Shown here piece after piece: positions 19,023 through 28,480 of a DNA stretch of 64,000 nt; position 1 is the stretch's first letter, and the number at the start of each line of letters is the position of its first letter. The position numbers and the translations under genes were made by a program. Source of the DNA: Sedimentitalea nanhaiensis DSM 24252. GTDB taxonomy: Bacteria > Pseudomonadota > Alphaproteobacteria > Rhodobacterales > Rhodobacteraceae. The DNA is taken from contig NZ_KI421509.1 in NCBI RefSeq assembly GCF_000473225.1, forward strand, positions 419,470-483,469, read 5' to 3'. The notes under the pieces are model-generated. The model was not told where the DNA came from, searched no databases, and saw nothing but the letters and a program-made list of their open reading frames with translations.

Positions 19023-19253
19023 CGACATACAGCCCTGCTGAACTTCGCGCCACATCGGTACGTTCAGGGACATCTGGCATTGCGCCATGAACATGCGCCC
19101 GTCCACCTGCAAGCAGATGGTTTCGCCCAGCTCGACCCGCGCGCCAACGGTATCGGTGCAATAGCAGTCCTGCACCTTGCCCTTGGGTCCCAACACATCG
19201 GCCATCGCAGGAAAGGCGCCAAGCAACAATCCAAGTGCAATCAAACGTGTCAT
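18963..19253 (-). CDS. Small secreted Cys-containing protein, function unknown
   Basis: A 96-residue protein with a clean signal peptide (MTRLIALGLLLGAFPAMA, cleavage predicted before DVLG). The mature part is rich in Cys: DCYCTD, ETICLQ, AQCQMS and QGCMSS give five cysteines in about 50 residues, suggesting disulfides in the periplasm. I recognise no named domain. The coherent signal peptide and spaced Cys pattern argue that it is real. Its last ~20 codons run antisense to the end of the DUF1499 gene, and this tail (RLQSVDPTLNTVAVHSHI) looks less constrained. It is divergent from prfA with a 61-bp gap. Confidence 0.7.
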   Translation of the reverse strand: MTRLIALGLLLGAFPAMADVLGPKGKVQDCYCTDTVGARVELGETICLQVDGRMFMAQCQMSLNVPMWREVQQGCMSSRLQSVDPTLNTVAVHSHI

Positions 19254-19314
19254 AGGGCAATGCTAGCACAGCCCGCCCCTTGACCAAAGCCCCGCGATAT
19301 AAGACACCCTGCCA

Positions 19315-20370
19315 ATGGTTCCCGAAGAGCGCCTTGAACAGATCACCCAGCGGTTTCAGTATCTCGAAGCCGCAATGGCCGATGGTGCCAACGGTGGGGA
19401 CATTGCGATTCTGGCCAAGGAATATTCCGATCTGCGTCCGGTGGTCGAACAGATCACAGCCTATCGGACCCTGGTGTCCGACCTCGCCGAGGCCCGCGTG
19501 ATGTTGGCCGATCCCGACATGAAGGAACTGGCGGAAGAAGAACTTGCGGTCCTGCGCGAACGCCTGCCGCAGGTGGAACATGCCCTTCTGCTTAGTCTTT
19601 TGCCCAAGGATGCCGCTGATGCGCGCCCCGCGATGCTGGAAATCCGTCCCGGCACCGGCGGAGACGAAGCTGCCCTGTTCGCGGGCGATTTGCTGCGGAT
19701 GTATCAGCGCTATGCCGAAACCCGTGGCTGGAAGCTGGAGATCATCGAACAACAGGACACCGAGCTGGGCGGGATCAAGGAAGTCGTCGCCCATATCAAG
19801 GGCGAGAATGTTTTTGCCCGGCTGAAATACGAAAGCGGGGTGCATCGGGTACAGCGTGTGCCATCCACCGAAAGCGGCGGGCGCATCCATACAAGTGCGG
19901 CGACGGTCGCGGTTCTGCCCGAGGCCGAAGACGTGGACATCCAGATCGATGCCAATGACCTGCGAATCGACACCATGCGCAGCTCGGGGGCCGGGGGGCA
20001 GCATGTGAACACCACCGATTCGGCAGTGCGCATCACCCATATCCCCAGCGGCATCGTGGTCACCAGTTCGGAAAAATCGCAGCATCGCAACCGCGAGATC
20101 GCCATGCAGGTGCTGAAGACCCGGCTGTATGACCGCGAGCGTCAGCGGGTTGACAGCGAGCGCAGTGCAGATCGCGCCGCACAGGTGGGCAGCGGAGATC
20201 GTTCGGAACGGATTCGCACGTATAATTTCCCCCAGGGGCGTATGACCGACCACCGGATCAATCTGACTTTGTACAAGCTGGATCAGGTCGTGCAAGGAGA
20301 TCTGGACGAGGTGATAGACGCGCTGACAGCCGACGATCAGGCGCGCAAACTGGCCGAGATGGGCACATGA
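19315..20370 (+). CDS. prfA: Peptide chain release factor 1
   Basis: Recognises UAA and UAG stop codons and triggers peptide release on the ribosome. The 351-residue product carries the anticodon-like tripeptide P183-S184-T185 (in [14 protein letters not shown]), which follows the PxT pattern of RF1 rather than the SPF of RF2. It also carries the universal GGQ motif at 227-229 ([10 protein letters not shown]), which PrmC methylates on Gln. The length is slightly below the ~360 usual. It is followed by prmC with an ATGA overlap, the standard pairing of release factor and its methyltransferase. Confidence 0.97.
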   Translation: MVPEERLEQITQRFQYLEAAMADGANGGDIAILAKEYSDLRPVVEQITAYRTLVSDLAEARVMLADPDMKELAEEELAVLRERLPQVEHALLLSLLPKDAADARPAMLEIRPGTGGDEAALFAGDLLRMYQRYAETRGWKLEIIEQQDTELGGIKEVVAHIKGENVFARLKYESGVHRVQRVPSTESGGRIHTSAATVAVLPEAEDVDIQIDANDLRIDTMRSSGAGGQHVNTTDSAVRITHIPSGIVVTSSEKSQHRNREIAMQVLKTRLYDRERQRVDSERSADRAAQVGSGDRSERIRTYNFPQGRMTDHRINLTLYKLDQVVQGDLDEVIDALTADDQARKLAEMGT

Positions 20371-21197
20371 CCGCTGCCGAGGCCATGGTGGCGGCCACCG
20401 CCCGCCTGCGTGCCGCCGGTATCGACCAGCCGGCGCGGGACGCGCGCGTGCTGCTGGCTCATGCAGCGCGAATCGAAGCGGCGCGTGTGACCTTGATCGC
20501 GCCCGAGGATCTGGCCCCGGATATCGGCGAGCGCTACGAGCAGTTGATTGCCCTGCGCGCCGTGCGGGTCCCGGTGTCGCACCTTTTGGGTGAACGCGAA
20601 TTTTATGGCCGACGCTTTAAGATCAGCGCCGATGTCCTTGATCCGCGGCCCGAAACCGAGATTCTGATCGAAGTAGCCTTGTCGGCGCCGTTTGACAGGG
20701 TTCTGGACTTGGGATTGGGCTCGGGGTGTATTCTGGTGACCCTGTTGGCGGAAAACCCGGGTGCAATCGGTTTGGGGGTCGACCTTTCCGAAGCGGCCTG
20801 TTTGCAGGCCAGCGCCAATGCTGTCCTGCACAGGGTGCAGAACCGGGCGGAGATTCTGCAATCGGACTGGTTTTCTTCCGTAAGGGGACAATTCGATCTG
20901 ATCGTGTCCAACCCGCCCTATATTGCCCGCGATGAGATGGCCGGTCTGCAGGACGAAGTGCGACAGCATGAACCGGAAATGGCGCTGACCGATGGGGGGG
21001 ACGGGCTGGGGGCGTATCGCGTCATTGCGGCGCAAGTCATGGACTATCTGGCGCCGGGCGGACGGCTGTTACTGGAGATCGGCCCGACCCAGGCTGCTAC
21101 CGTGACCGGTTTGCTGGCCGAGGCCGGATTAGACGGGATTGCGGCGGTGCCTGATCTGGATGGTCGGCCCAGAGTCGTCTGTGCCCGTCGGCCCTGA
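20367..21197 (+). CDS. prmC: Peptide chain release factor N5-glutamine methyltransferase
   Basis: SAM-dependent enzyme that methylates the Gln of the GGQ motif in release factors, raising termination efficiency. The 276-residue product has an N-terminal helical substrate-binding domain and a Rossmann methyltransferase domain starting near [17 protein letters not shown]. Its catalytic motif NPPY is at 182-185 ([13 protein letters not shown]), the hallmark of amide-N methyltransferases. The start overlaps the prfA stop by 4 nt, implying translational coupling to its own substrate. Confidence 0.96.
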   Translation: MTAAEAMVAATARLRAAGIDQPARDARVLLAHAARIEAARVTLIAPEDLAPDIGERYEQLIALRAVRVPVSHLLGEREFYGRRFKISADVLDPRPETEILIEVALSAPFDRVLDLGLGSGCILVTLLAENPGAIGLGVDLSEAACLQASANAVLHRVQNRAEILQSDWFSSVRGQFDLIVSNPPYIARDEMAGLQDEVRQHEPEMALTDGGDGLGAYRVIAAQVMDYLAPGGRLLLEIGPTQAATVTGLLAEAGLDGIAAVPDLDGRPRVVCARRP

Positions 21198-21429
21198 TCT
21201 AGGCAAATTGCAGCCCAAAAGTGTCAAACCGAGTCAAAAATCCGGAAAAAGCTGTGGAAACTCTTGTCTACGACGACAGGACGTGCTTACTCAATTCTGT
21301 TGCTCCGACAAATGCTGCTGAAGCGTGCGAGCGACACCAAGCCCAAAAAGTCGATGATCCGGCGTATTTTGAACGCACGAGGCGTGAAACGGATCACTAG
21401 GCAGCGAAGACAAGGCTGACAGCAAGTAC

Positions 21430-22098
21430 ATGAGATCATCAAAAACACGTTCGCGTTCGAAGTCCAACCGCAATCGGTCCCAAAGTGGCGGCAACGTCGT
21501 CAACCGTGTCTTCGACAGCTCCGGCCCAGAGGGTAAGGTGCGTGGGACACCACAGCAAATCATTGAAAAATATAACCAGCTGGCGCGTGATGCACAGTTA
21601 GGAAATGATCGCGTCGCGGCAGAGAACTTTCAGCAACACGCCGAGCATTATTTGCGCCTGCTCAGCGAGGCACAGCGCGAAATGGATGCGCGCCGCGAAG
21701 AGCAGGAGCGGCAGAATCGCGAACGCCAGGCCGAGCGCGACCGCGAGCGGGCCGAACGTCAGGAGCGCGAAACCCCGGCAGCCCAGCCCGACCAGGCGCG
21801 CACACGGCAGCCCGATGCTGCGAATGCACCTCGGCCTGATCAAGCTCCGGCACCTCGGCCTGACCCTGCGACAGCACCTCAGCCCGATCCGGCAGATGCG
21901 CCCCAGCCGGACGTGCTGGATTTGGGAATTTCAGCCCCCGATGTCGAGGACAGCGGACTGGTCGAAACACCTGAAAGCGCCCCGAAAAAACCGGTCCGCA
22001 AGCCCCGGGTCCGCAAACCCGCAGCGCCCAAGCCACCCAAGGCAAAAGCCAAAGCGAGCGAACCTGAAACGGGCGGCAATCCGGAAGCCGCTGAATAG
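21430..22098 (+). CDS. DUF4167 domain protein
   Basis: A 222-residue basic protein typical of alphaproteobacteria. Residues 1-80 form the DUF4167 region: an Arg/Ser/Lys/Asn-rich leader (MRSSKTRSRSKSNRNRSQSGG), then VFDSSGPEGKVRGTP and helices with QHAEHYLRLL. A charged coiled-coil-like stretch of Glu/Arg follows (~82-115). After it come imperfect repeats built on PxPDxAxAP (~120-160) and a Lys/Pro/Ala-rich tail. The leader suggests nucleic-acid binding (inference); function is unknown. A 230-bp AT-richer gap before the ATG probably holds its promoter. It converges with rsmA, 12 bp apart. Confidence 0.85.
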   Translation: MRSSKTRSRSKSNRNRSQSGGNVVNRVFDSSGPEGKVRGTPQQIIEKYNQLARDAQLGNDRVAAENFQQHAEHYLRLLSEAQREMDARREEQERQNRERQAERDRERAERQERETPAAQPDQARTRQPDAANAPRPDQAPAPRPDPATAPQPDPADAPQPDVLDLGISAPDVEDSGLVETPESAPKKPVRKPRVRKPAAPKPPKAKAKASEPETGGNPEAAE

Positions 22099-22110
22099 GC
22101 TGTAGCCCGC

Positions 22111-22950
22111 TCAGCTGTCCAAGATACGGGCCAGGGCGCAGAACCCTTCCAGAGACACTTGCTCGGCGCGTTCAGTCGGTTTTAGTCCGGCTGCGCGCAG
22201 GCGGTCCTCTATGTCCGGCGCGATGCCTTTCAGTGCCGACCGCAACATCTTGCGACGCTGATTGAACGCCATGGCGACCACCCGCGACAGGCTGTCGGCA
22301 TTCGCCGGATAGCGGGGCCGAGCCAAGGCGTTCAGATGCACAACGGCACTGGAAATCTTGGGGGGCGGGGTGAATGCCTCGGGGGGTAACGACATCACGA
22401 TGCGGGCATCGCACCGCCATTGCGCCAGGATTGCAAGCCGCCCGTACACCTTGCTGCCGGGTTGTGCCACGATCCGTTCCGCCACTTCGCGCTGAAACAT
22501 CAGGGTCAGGCTTTTCCAGAAGGGTGGCCAATCGGGAGGTGTCAGCCAGCGCACCAGCAACTCGGTACCGATGTTATATGGCAGATTGGCGGCGATTCTG
22601 ATCGGCGGTTTCAGATGCGCCAATGGATCGATTGCGAGCGCGTCGCCCTCGATCACCTGCAGCCGACCCGGATAGGCCGCCTGGATCTGCTGCAGGGCTG
22701 CGATGCAGCGGCTGTCTTTTTCCACCGCCAGAACCCTGCGGGCACCTTCGGCCAACAGTCCCCGCGTCAATCCACCCGGGCCAGGGCCGATTTCCAGCAC
22801 ATCGCAATCGGCGAGATCCCCGGCCTGGCGTGCGATCTTGGCCGTCAGGTTGAGATCGAGCAGAAAGTTCTGGCCCAGCGATTTGCGCGCCGAAAGCTGG
22901 TGTGTCGCGATGACCTCGCGCAGGGGAGGGAGGCTGTCGATGGTGCTCAT
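22111..22950 (-). CDS. rsmA: 16S rRNA dimethyladenosine transferase
   Basis: Dimethylates two adjacent adenosines near the 3' end of 16S rRNA (A1518/A1519 in E. coli) late in small-subunit assembly. The 279-residue protein has the SAM-binding series [31 protein letters not shown] and GDAL, the catalytic [10 protein letters not shown], and the C-terminal [12 protein letters not shown] typical of KsgA/Dim1. I use the ATG at 22950; a TTG 21 nt upstream is open but unlikely. It follows pdxA on the same strand after an 82-bp gap, the classic lptD-surA-pdxA-rsmA order of proteobacteria. Loss of the gene gives kasugamycin resistance in E. coli. Confidence 0.97.
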   Translation of the reverse strand: MSTIDSLPPLREVIATHQLSARKSLGQNFLLDLNLTAKIARQAGDLADCDVLEIGPGPGGLTRGLLAEGARRVLAVEKDSRCIAALQQIQAAYPGRLQVIEGDALAIDPLAHLKPPIRIAANLPYNIGTELLVRWLTPPDWPPFWKSLTLMFQREVAERIVAQPGSKVYGRLAILAQWRCDARIVMSLPPEAFTPPPKISSAVVHLNALARPRYPANADSLSRVVAMAFNQRRKMLRSALKGIAPDIEDRLRAAGLKPTERAEQVSLEGFCALARILDS

Positions 22951-23032
22951 GATCCGGATTCCGTCGCGCAAAGGGGCAAGGCTGTGCCGGAACCTTGATG
23001 CCTCCGGCGGGGGAATGATTGCAAGGAAGAGG

Positions 23033-23998
23033 TCAGCCGCGCCGCGACATGTGCTGGGCGAGTTTTAGCGCTTCGATCAGACTGGTTGGGTTGGCAATAC
23101 CCTGTCCCGCAATGTCAAACGCCGTGCCGTGATCAGGCGACGTGCGGATAAAGGGCAGGCCAAGAGTGACGTTGACGCCCCGGTCGAAATCCAGAGTCTT
23201 GATCGGGATCAGGGCCTGGTCGTGATACATGGCGACGGCAGCATCATAGTTTCTGCGGGCGGCCGCATGAAACAGGGTGTCTGCCGGATGCGGACCGGTC
23301 AGGGCGAACGCGTCGTTACGCATCTGATCGAGAAGCGGCCCGATCCAGTCCAGTTCCTCGTGTCCCATCGCGCCACCTTCTCCGGCGTGGGGGTTGAGCC
23401 CGGCGACAGCGATACGCGGATGCGGGATGCCGAACCGGTCCCGAAGGCCAGCGGCGGTGATGGTTATGGTCTCGCGCAGCAGATCCGGAGTCAGGGCGTG
23501 GGGTACATCTGCCAGAGCGATATGGATTGTCGCAGGCACAACCCGCAACTGGTCGCTGGCCAGCATCATCACAACCCGTTTGCGGCCGCCCAGGGCGGCC
23601 AGAAATTCGGTATGGCCGGGATAGGCAAAACTGGCCCCGTCTATCAACGCTTTTTTGTGGATGGGGGCGGTGCAGACGGCGCTGGCCTGGCCGGATTGAA
23701 CCAGCGAAACGGCACGCTTGATTACTTCGACAACGCCGCGTGCGTTGTTGGGATCTGTCTGGCCGGGGGTCGTCTGGGCGGCAAACCGGTGGGGCAACAC
23801 CGGCAGCCCGGCGGCACAGGCTGCAATGGCCTGTTCTGGGGTATCTATTTCGACGACCGGAGCATCTTGAGGCAGATGACGCCGGTCCCCGATCCACAGA
23901 AAAGGACAATCCCGCCCCAGCGCCTTCCACGCCTTGACGGCCAGTTCCGGGCCGATCCCAGCGGGTTCCCCGCAGGTCAGGGCAATCGGCGCGGTCAT
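23033..23998 (-). CDS. pdxA: 4-hydroxythreonine-4-phosphate dehydrogenase
   Basis: NAD(P)-dependent enzyme of the DXP-dependent pyridoxal-phosphate pathway, oxidising 4-phosphohydroxy-threonine. The 321-residue protein has [14 protein letters not shown] at the start and metal-binding His residues in [21 protein letters not shown] and [13 protein letters not shown]. It also has [23 protein letters not shown], a strong PdxA signature. Its ATG (23996-23998) overlaps the surA stop, so the two are coupled. The frame is open far upstream, but that part is antisense-like sequence within surA and not part of the protein. Confidence 0.97.
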   Translation of the reverse strand: MTAPIALTCGEPAGIGPELAVKAWKALGRDCPFLWIGDRRHLPQDAPVVEIDTPEQAIAACAAGLPVLPHRFAAQTTPGQTDPNNARGVVEVIKRAVSLVQSGQASAVCTAPIHKKALIDGASFAYPGHTEFLAALGGRKRVVMMLASDQLRVVPATIHIALADVPHALTPDLLRETITITAAGLRDRFGIPHPRIAVAGLNPHAGEGGAMGHEELDWIGPLLDQMRNDAFALTGPHPADTLFHAAARRNYDAAVAMYHDQALIPIKTLDFDRGVNVTLGLPFIRTSPDHGTAFDIAGQGIANPTSLIEALKLAQHMSRRG

Positions 23999-25242
23999 TT
24001 CGCAACGATCACCGCGTCGGCCCGCAACTGATCCAGATAGCTTTGTGCGAAAGCGGTCAGACGTTGCGAGATCAGGGCGTTTGCAACATCCTCGCGCGAG
24101 GCATCCTGGTTCAATTGCGCCGTGCGTCCACAAAGCATGAGAAACACCAGGGTCTGACCACCGGACCGGGTCAGCGCGGTCGAGACTTCGTATTCGTCCA
24201 GTTTGGCCAGTTCGGTGGCAATGTCGCGCGGAATTTCTCCGGGCTTCTGAGTGACCACCTGAAGGCGTTCGGGCGACTGGCCCTTGTTGAGGCCATAAAG
24301 GTCTTTGCAGGTGTCCACCTCCTGGGCGATACGGGCCGCCGTGGAAAGGGCCTCGGGGGTGCGCCCGCCGGGAATATAATAGGTCGCGTATTCGATTTCG
24401 GCATATTTTGGAGCCGCAAGGGTGCTTTCCTGGATGCCGCGCATCTGAAACAGCGCAACCGCATCGGGCAGGGCGATGGGGTCGGTCACCTCGCCTGGGG
24501 TCAGTTCCAGTATCAGCGGGCGCAGGCCCGGCGGCAGGGTGTTCAGGTCCAGCCAATTCATCCGGCCGCCGTTTGCGCGGGTCTGGGCGGCGGAATATTG
24601 CGATGCGGCCTGTGAAAACGCGTCGTATCCTTTGACCTGCGCAATCTGCTGGGCCAAATCGTCGACCTGTTCGGTTGTTTGTGGCGTCACCGGAATGATG
24701 ATCTCGGACAACAGGACGCGCACGCCGCTGCCCCCACCCTGGGAGCCCATCGCGCGGTCGATTTCGGTGTCGGTCGGGCGGGATTGGGCCAGAAAACGCG
24801 CTCGGATCAGGTCGCGCCATGCAACATTGACCTCGGCAAAATCGCGTAGCGTCTGGACCGCCACGCCGCCCTGTTCCACTGCCGCGATGAACTCTTCGGT
24901 AGAAAGGTTGGTGCGCCCGGCCAGCTCGTCCAGCCCGGCCTCGATATCTTCGGATGTGATGGCAATTCCGGCGTCCTTGACAGCCTGCAGCTTGAGACGA
25001 TCCTCGATCAGCGCCTCGCGCGCGAGCGCTTCGGGATTGCCCGGCGCCCGGAGCAGTTGCAGCAGTCCCGCGCGTTGTTCCAGCTCGAACCGGGTGATGA
25101 CCTGTTCGTTCACGGTGATGACGGGCGAAAACAGCCCCTGAGCCGTTGCGGTAGTCGCCAGTGGGGCAATTGCAAGGGTCAGGGCAAGGCCGCACAGGGC
25201 GGGCATGAGGGTTTGGATTTTGGGCATTTGGGTCAACTGCAT
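23995..25242 (-). CDS. surA: Periplasmic outer-membrane-protein chaperone / PPIase SurA
   Basis: Escorts unfolded outer-membrane proteins such as LptD across the periplasm. The 415-residue product starts with a signal peptide (LMPALCGLALTLAIAPLATTATA). A SurA N-terminal domain follows (VITRFELEQRAGLLQLL, LIEDRLKLQAVKDAGI). A parvulin-like region lies around residues 160-265 (VRVLLSEIIIPV, GGRMNWLDLNTLPPGL), and a C-terminal helix (VANALISQRLTAFAQSYLDQLRADA) completes the chaperone core. It has one recognisable parvulin unit where E. coli has two. The ATG at 25242 has an AGGCGAG site and overlaps the lptD stop by 10 bp; the next Met lacks such a site. Confidence 0.93.
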   Translation of the reverse strand: MQLTQMPKIQTLMPALCGLALTLAIAPLATTATAQGLFSPVITVNEQVITRFELEQRAGLLQLLRAPGNPEALAREALIEDRLKLQAVKDAGIAITSEDIEAGLDELAGRTNLSTEEFIAAVEQGGVAVQTLRDFAEVNVAWRDLIRARFLAQSRPTDTEIDRAMGSQGGGSGVRVLLSEIIIPVTPQTTEQVDDLAQQIAQVKGYDAFSQAASQYSAAQTRANGGRMNWLDLNTLPPGLRPLILELTPGEVTDPIALPDAVALFQMRGIQESTLAAPKYAEIEYATYYIPGGRTPEALSTAARIAQEVDTCKDLYGLNKGQSPERLQVVTQKPGEIPRDIATELAKLDEYEVSTALTRSGGQTLVFLMLCGRTAQLNQDASREDVANALISQRLTAFAQSYLDQLRADAVIVAK

Positions 25243-27380
25243 GCTCGCCTGTATTTTTCTGTTCCGCCTTGGACGGCAAAGCCGTTTAGCGCGATGGTAA
25301 AGCCGAAATCGGTCGAAGGCTCAACACTTGTCGATGAGGTATAGCGACGCCGGACCGAAACATCGACCGTTACGCATTCGTTGCGGTAGATCAGACCGAC
25401 ACCGGCGCGGGTCGCGCGTTCGTCTGAAATGTCATAGCGCAGGTCGGCGCCGGCGGTCCAGCTTGGATTGATTTGATAGTCGCCGTCGAACCACAATTCG
25501 GACAATGGCTGAGTGCGCCCCTCGTCCAGATCCGAACCCAGCCACAGATAGGTGCCTGCAAGGTTCAGACGCTCACTGTTCCAGTTGCCGCGCAATTCGG
25601 CCTTGGACAGGCTGAGAGAGCCATCGATCAGGCTGCGTCCGGTCAGAGATAATCCATAGTCGGTCTTGAGTTGCCCGGCGACCAATATGGCCGATGAAGT
25701 CCCTGACAGCCCCGATGTATCGGTGAAAGACGGATCGGCGGTCGTGCGGAACACCTGTCCGATGGTCGCCCATGCCTGCCACCCCGAGGGCGCGTGGCGA
25801 GACCAGTTCAGCCCGTAGACGACAGTTGCGCCATCCTCGCGCCGATCCGGTGCCGGGAACCGGGACAGGGACACCAGATCGCCCTGATCGAATTCAACAA
25901 AGGTGCTTTCGTCATTCGGGGGTTGCGCGCCGTTTACCTCGGTCCACCCGACCTGCAACAACGGTTCCAGGTAGTACGCGACTCCGTTGGCCCGGGTTTT
26001 TTGCATCGGATAGCTCAGTGTCAGAGCCGCACGCGGGGTGTGGCGGTATATGTCGTCGGGATAGTTGCTATCCTGATAGATCTTGAACAGATCCGCTGAG
26101 ATACCCATGCGCCAGTCCGCGCGCAGCCCCTGTCCGGTGATCCAGGTCCGGCGCCAGTCCACATCGGCCGTTGTGCGTACGACATCTCGGCCAAGCCGAT
26201 CCTCGCTGGAATTGCGCTCGTGACCATGTGCCTCAAAGTTCAGGCGCAACTCGCCGCCGATGACGCTGGGAAACAGACGGCGTTCATAGAAGAGATCGCC
26301 AATCAACAGCGGCTGGCTCGAATCGATCTCGTCATCGCGCAAGGAACGGAAATGGATGACATCGGCCTGAAAGGCGCTGTTGCGCCGAATACGGTCCAGC
26401 GCGATTTGGCTGCGCAACCGGTCCACATCCGGTAGATCGTAGTCAGCGACATAGGAATTGTCCGAGACGGTTTCGATGTCAAAGCGCAGGTTGAAATCGT
26501 GCGGCAACGAGAACCTTCCAAAGCCGAACAGATAGCCGCGCCAGGTCTCGGGTATCAGATCATCGCGCGTATAGGCACCCTCGAACGCCACGCTGCCCGT
26601 GCGGAAGGCCTGACGATAGCGAAAATCCAACGTGCGAGTTTGTGGCGACACATACGGCGCCAGTGTCAGGTCCTTGTCTTCTCCCAGCGGGATGAAATAG
26701 GGGATTCGGACTCCTGTGCCCAACTGCGTAGTGGTGCGCATCGACGGCACCAGGAAACCTCTGGCGCGGTCGAGTGTCGGGTCCGGCAGGCGGAATCGGG
26801 GCAGATAGGCGATGGGCACGTCCAGAACCCGAAACTGGGCGTCCTCGAAATACAGTTGCCGTTCCTGCTGATCGTGGATCACCCGTCCGGCCCGGATCTG
26901 CCACAGGGGCGGGCTGCCGTCTTCGCAGACGTGGCAGGCCGTCACCGAGGTCTTGTACAATTGCGTATAGCGCCCGCTGACCCGAGACATCTGCAGCGCC
27001 GCCATCTGCAACTGTTGATCCAGCACCATTCTCGCCCCGCTGAGCAGGCCATTCTGCAACGCAGAGTCCATTTCGGCGGCGTCCGCCAGGATGGTGATTT
27101 CGCCGCCCTGTTCGATCCGGATCGGCCCATCAATGGACATCGTGCCGGCGTCACGGTCATAGGTGATCCGCGTTGCGCGAATCCGGACATCTCCCTGCAG
27201 CGCTTCGACATTGCCTTCGGCAATCAACTGGCGCTCGGGTGTGATGAATACGCTGTCCGCAACCAACATCGCGGGCATGGCGGTTTCGGCCGGCGGCCCG
27301 TCCTGTGCATGGACCGGGTCCGGCTGCCAAAGGGCCAGCGACACGGTCAGCCCCAGCGATATGCAAAAAATCCGGTTCAT
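25233..27380 (-). CDS. lptD: LPS-assembly protein LptD
   Basis: Outer-membrane beta-barrel that, with LptE, inserts lipopolysaccharide into the outer leaflet. The 715-residue protein begins with a signal peptide (MNRIFCISLGLTVSLALWQ... cut after VHA). An OstA/LptA-like periplasmic jelly-roll of ~100 residues follows (LIAEGNVEALQGDVRIRATRI, then MSIDGPIRIEQGGEITILADAAE). A long barrel region rich in alternating aromatic strands makes up the rest. A CHVC pair (~residue 150) and Cys near the C-terminus may form the disulfides known from E. coli LptD (inference). The ATG overlaps the lptG stop, and the gene overlaps surA, whose product folds it. Confidence 0.95.
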   Translation of the reverse strand: MNRIFCISLGLTVSLALWQPDPVHAQDGPPAETAMPAMLVADSVFITPERQLIAEGNVEALQGDVRIRATRITYDRDAGTMSIDGPIRIEQGGEITILADAAEMDSALQNGLLSGARMVLDQQLQMAALQMSRVSGRYTQLYKTSVTACHVCEDGSPPLWQIRAGRVIHDQQERQLYFEDAQFRVLDVPIAYLPRFRLPDPTLDRARGFLVPSMRTTTQLGTGVRIPYFIPLGEDKDLTLAPYVSPQTRTLDFRYRQAFRTGSVAFEGAYTRDDLIPETWRGYLFGFGRFSLPHDFNLRFDIETVSDNSYVADYDLPDVDRLRSQIALDRIRRNSAFQADVIHFRSLRDDEIDSSQPLLIGDLFYERRLFPSVIGGELRLNFEAHGHERNSSEDRLGRDVVRTTADVDWRRTWITGQGLRADWRMGISADLFKIYQDSNYPDDIYRHTPRAALTLSYPMQKTRANGVAYYLEPLLQVGWTEVNGAQPPNDESTFVEFDQGDLVSLSRFPAPDRREDGATVVYGLNWSRHAPSGWQAWATIGQVFRTTADPSFTDTSGLSGTSSAILVAGQLKTDYGLSLTGRSLIDGSLSLSKAELRGNWNSERLNLAGTYLWLGSDLDEGRTQPLSELWFDGDYQINPSWTAGADLRYDISDERATRAGVGLIYRNECVTVDVSVRRRYTSSTSVEPSTDFGFTIALNGFAVQGGTEKYRRACS

Positions 27381-28480
27381 CCGTCCTCGGCGTGTAACAA
27401 CAGGCCAAATGTCAGCAGGATCGACGCCACGGGCGGACCCCATGCAGCAAATACCACCGGCAATTGGCCATTCTCCCCCAGGATCTGCGCGAAGTTGCGG
27501 ATGAAGTACAGTCCGAACCCCAGCAAAACCGCAGTCAGAACGGCGACACCTGTGCCGCCAAACCGGGTGTGCCGCATGGTAAAGGCCGCGCCCACAAGCA
27601 CCATCGCCATCAGGAACACCGGGCGCGCAAGTTCGACCTGCAGCCAGACTTCGTGTCGTTTGGTGGAGAAACCAGCCTGTTTCAACTGGCGGATGGTGTC
27701 GGGCAGGTCATAGATGGAAATGCCGGTGGGGCGACCCAGACTGTCGCGGATCCGGTCTTCGGTCAGGGTGGTAGGGATGCGCAGCGTGTCATGATAGGCG
27801 GCCGAGGTTTCCGGGTTCAACCCGGTCACGAGGGGCCAGACCTTGGCCTGTTTCAGGATCCACTCGTCTTGCTGCAACTCAGCACTTTTGGCATGGATCC
27901 TGCGCACCGGACCACCGCCAGCGGCATAGGTCAGAATGGAGACGTCGAACAACACCACGTCTTCTTCGCCGCCGCCATAGCCAGTGGCATGGATGACGGA
28001 TTGTCCGCGCGCCGCGCCCTGACGCAGCCACAGCCCTTCGCCACTCAGCGACAGGGCCGAGGGGCCGCCGGTACGGTAGGTGTCGGCCAATTGCTGATAG
28101 CGATTGGATGTCGCCGCCACGATCGGGTTCAGGGTACTGACCGCCAGCACGCCGATGATCAACGCCACCAGCACAGGCCCCAGCAATGCGCGAATGCCGG
28201 ATCGTCCGGTGGCCCGGGTGACGACCAATTCGCTGCTGCGCGCCAGCCCGACATACAGCACGATGGTTGACAGAATCATCAGCAGAGGCAGGATCTCGTT
28301 CACCGCCGCCGGGGCGTTCAGCAGCATCAGGCGGAACAATTGGCCAAAGCTCACGTCCTGGCCCTCGAATTTGCGCAATTGTTCGATCAGGTCGATCAGC
28401 ATGATCAGAGACAGGAATACCGCTCCGATCATCAGAAAACTCTGGATAAAGCGCCGTGCGAAATACCGGTCCAGAATCAT
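27377..28480 (-). CDS. lptG: LPS export ABC transporter permease LptG
   Basis: One of the two YjgP/YjgQ-type inner-membrane subunits of the LptB2FG extractor that lifts LPS out of the membrane. The 367-residue protein has three N-terminal membrane helices (from LILMIGAVFLSLIMLIDLIE), a periplasmic jelly-roll domain (~residues 130-270, including LWLRQG and RIHAKSAELQ) and three C-terminal helices. The N-terminal MILDRYFARRFIQSFLM is typical. Both ends overlap neighbours by 4 nt (lptF before, lptD after). The ATPase gene lptB is not in the window. Confidence 0.95.
   Translation of the reverse strand: MILDRYFARRFIQSFLMIGAVFLSLIMLIDLIEQLRKFEGQDVSFGQLFRLMLLNAPAAVNEILPLLMILSTIVLYVGLARSSELVVTRATGRSGIRALLGPVLVALIIGVLAVSTLNPIVAATSNRYQQLADTYRTGGPSALSLSGEGLWLRQGAARGQSVIHATGYGGGEEDVVLFDVSILTYAAGGGPVRRIHAKSAELQQDEWILKQAKVWPLVTGLNPETSAAYHDTLRIPTTLTEDRIRDSLGRPTGISIYDLPDTIRQLKQAGFSTKRHEVWLQVELARPVFLMAMVLVGAAFTMRHTRFGGTGVAVLTAVLLGFGLYFIRNFAQILGENGQLPVVFAAWGPPVASILLTFGLLLHAEDG

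Noticed and set aside
23999-25279. Upstream extension of the pdxA frame through surA (748 codons in total)
   Set aside because: The extension is an out-of-frame reading of surA with Arg/Gly/Pro-rich composition; true PdxA begins at the ATGA overlap at 23998.
27815-27830. gggttcaaccc-like T-loop motif suggesting a tRNA
   Set aside because: It lies inside lptG and no acceptor or anticodon stem can be folded around it.
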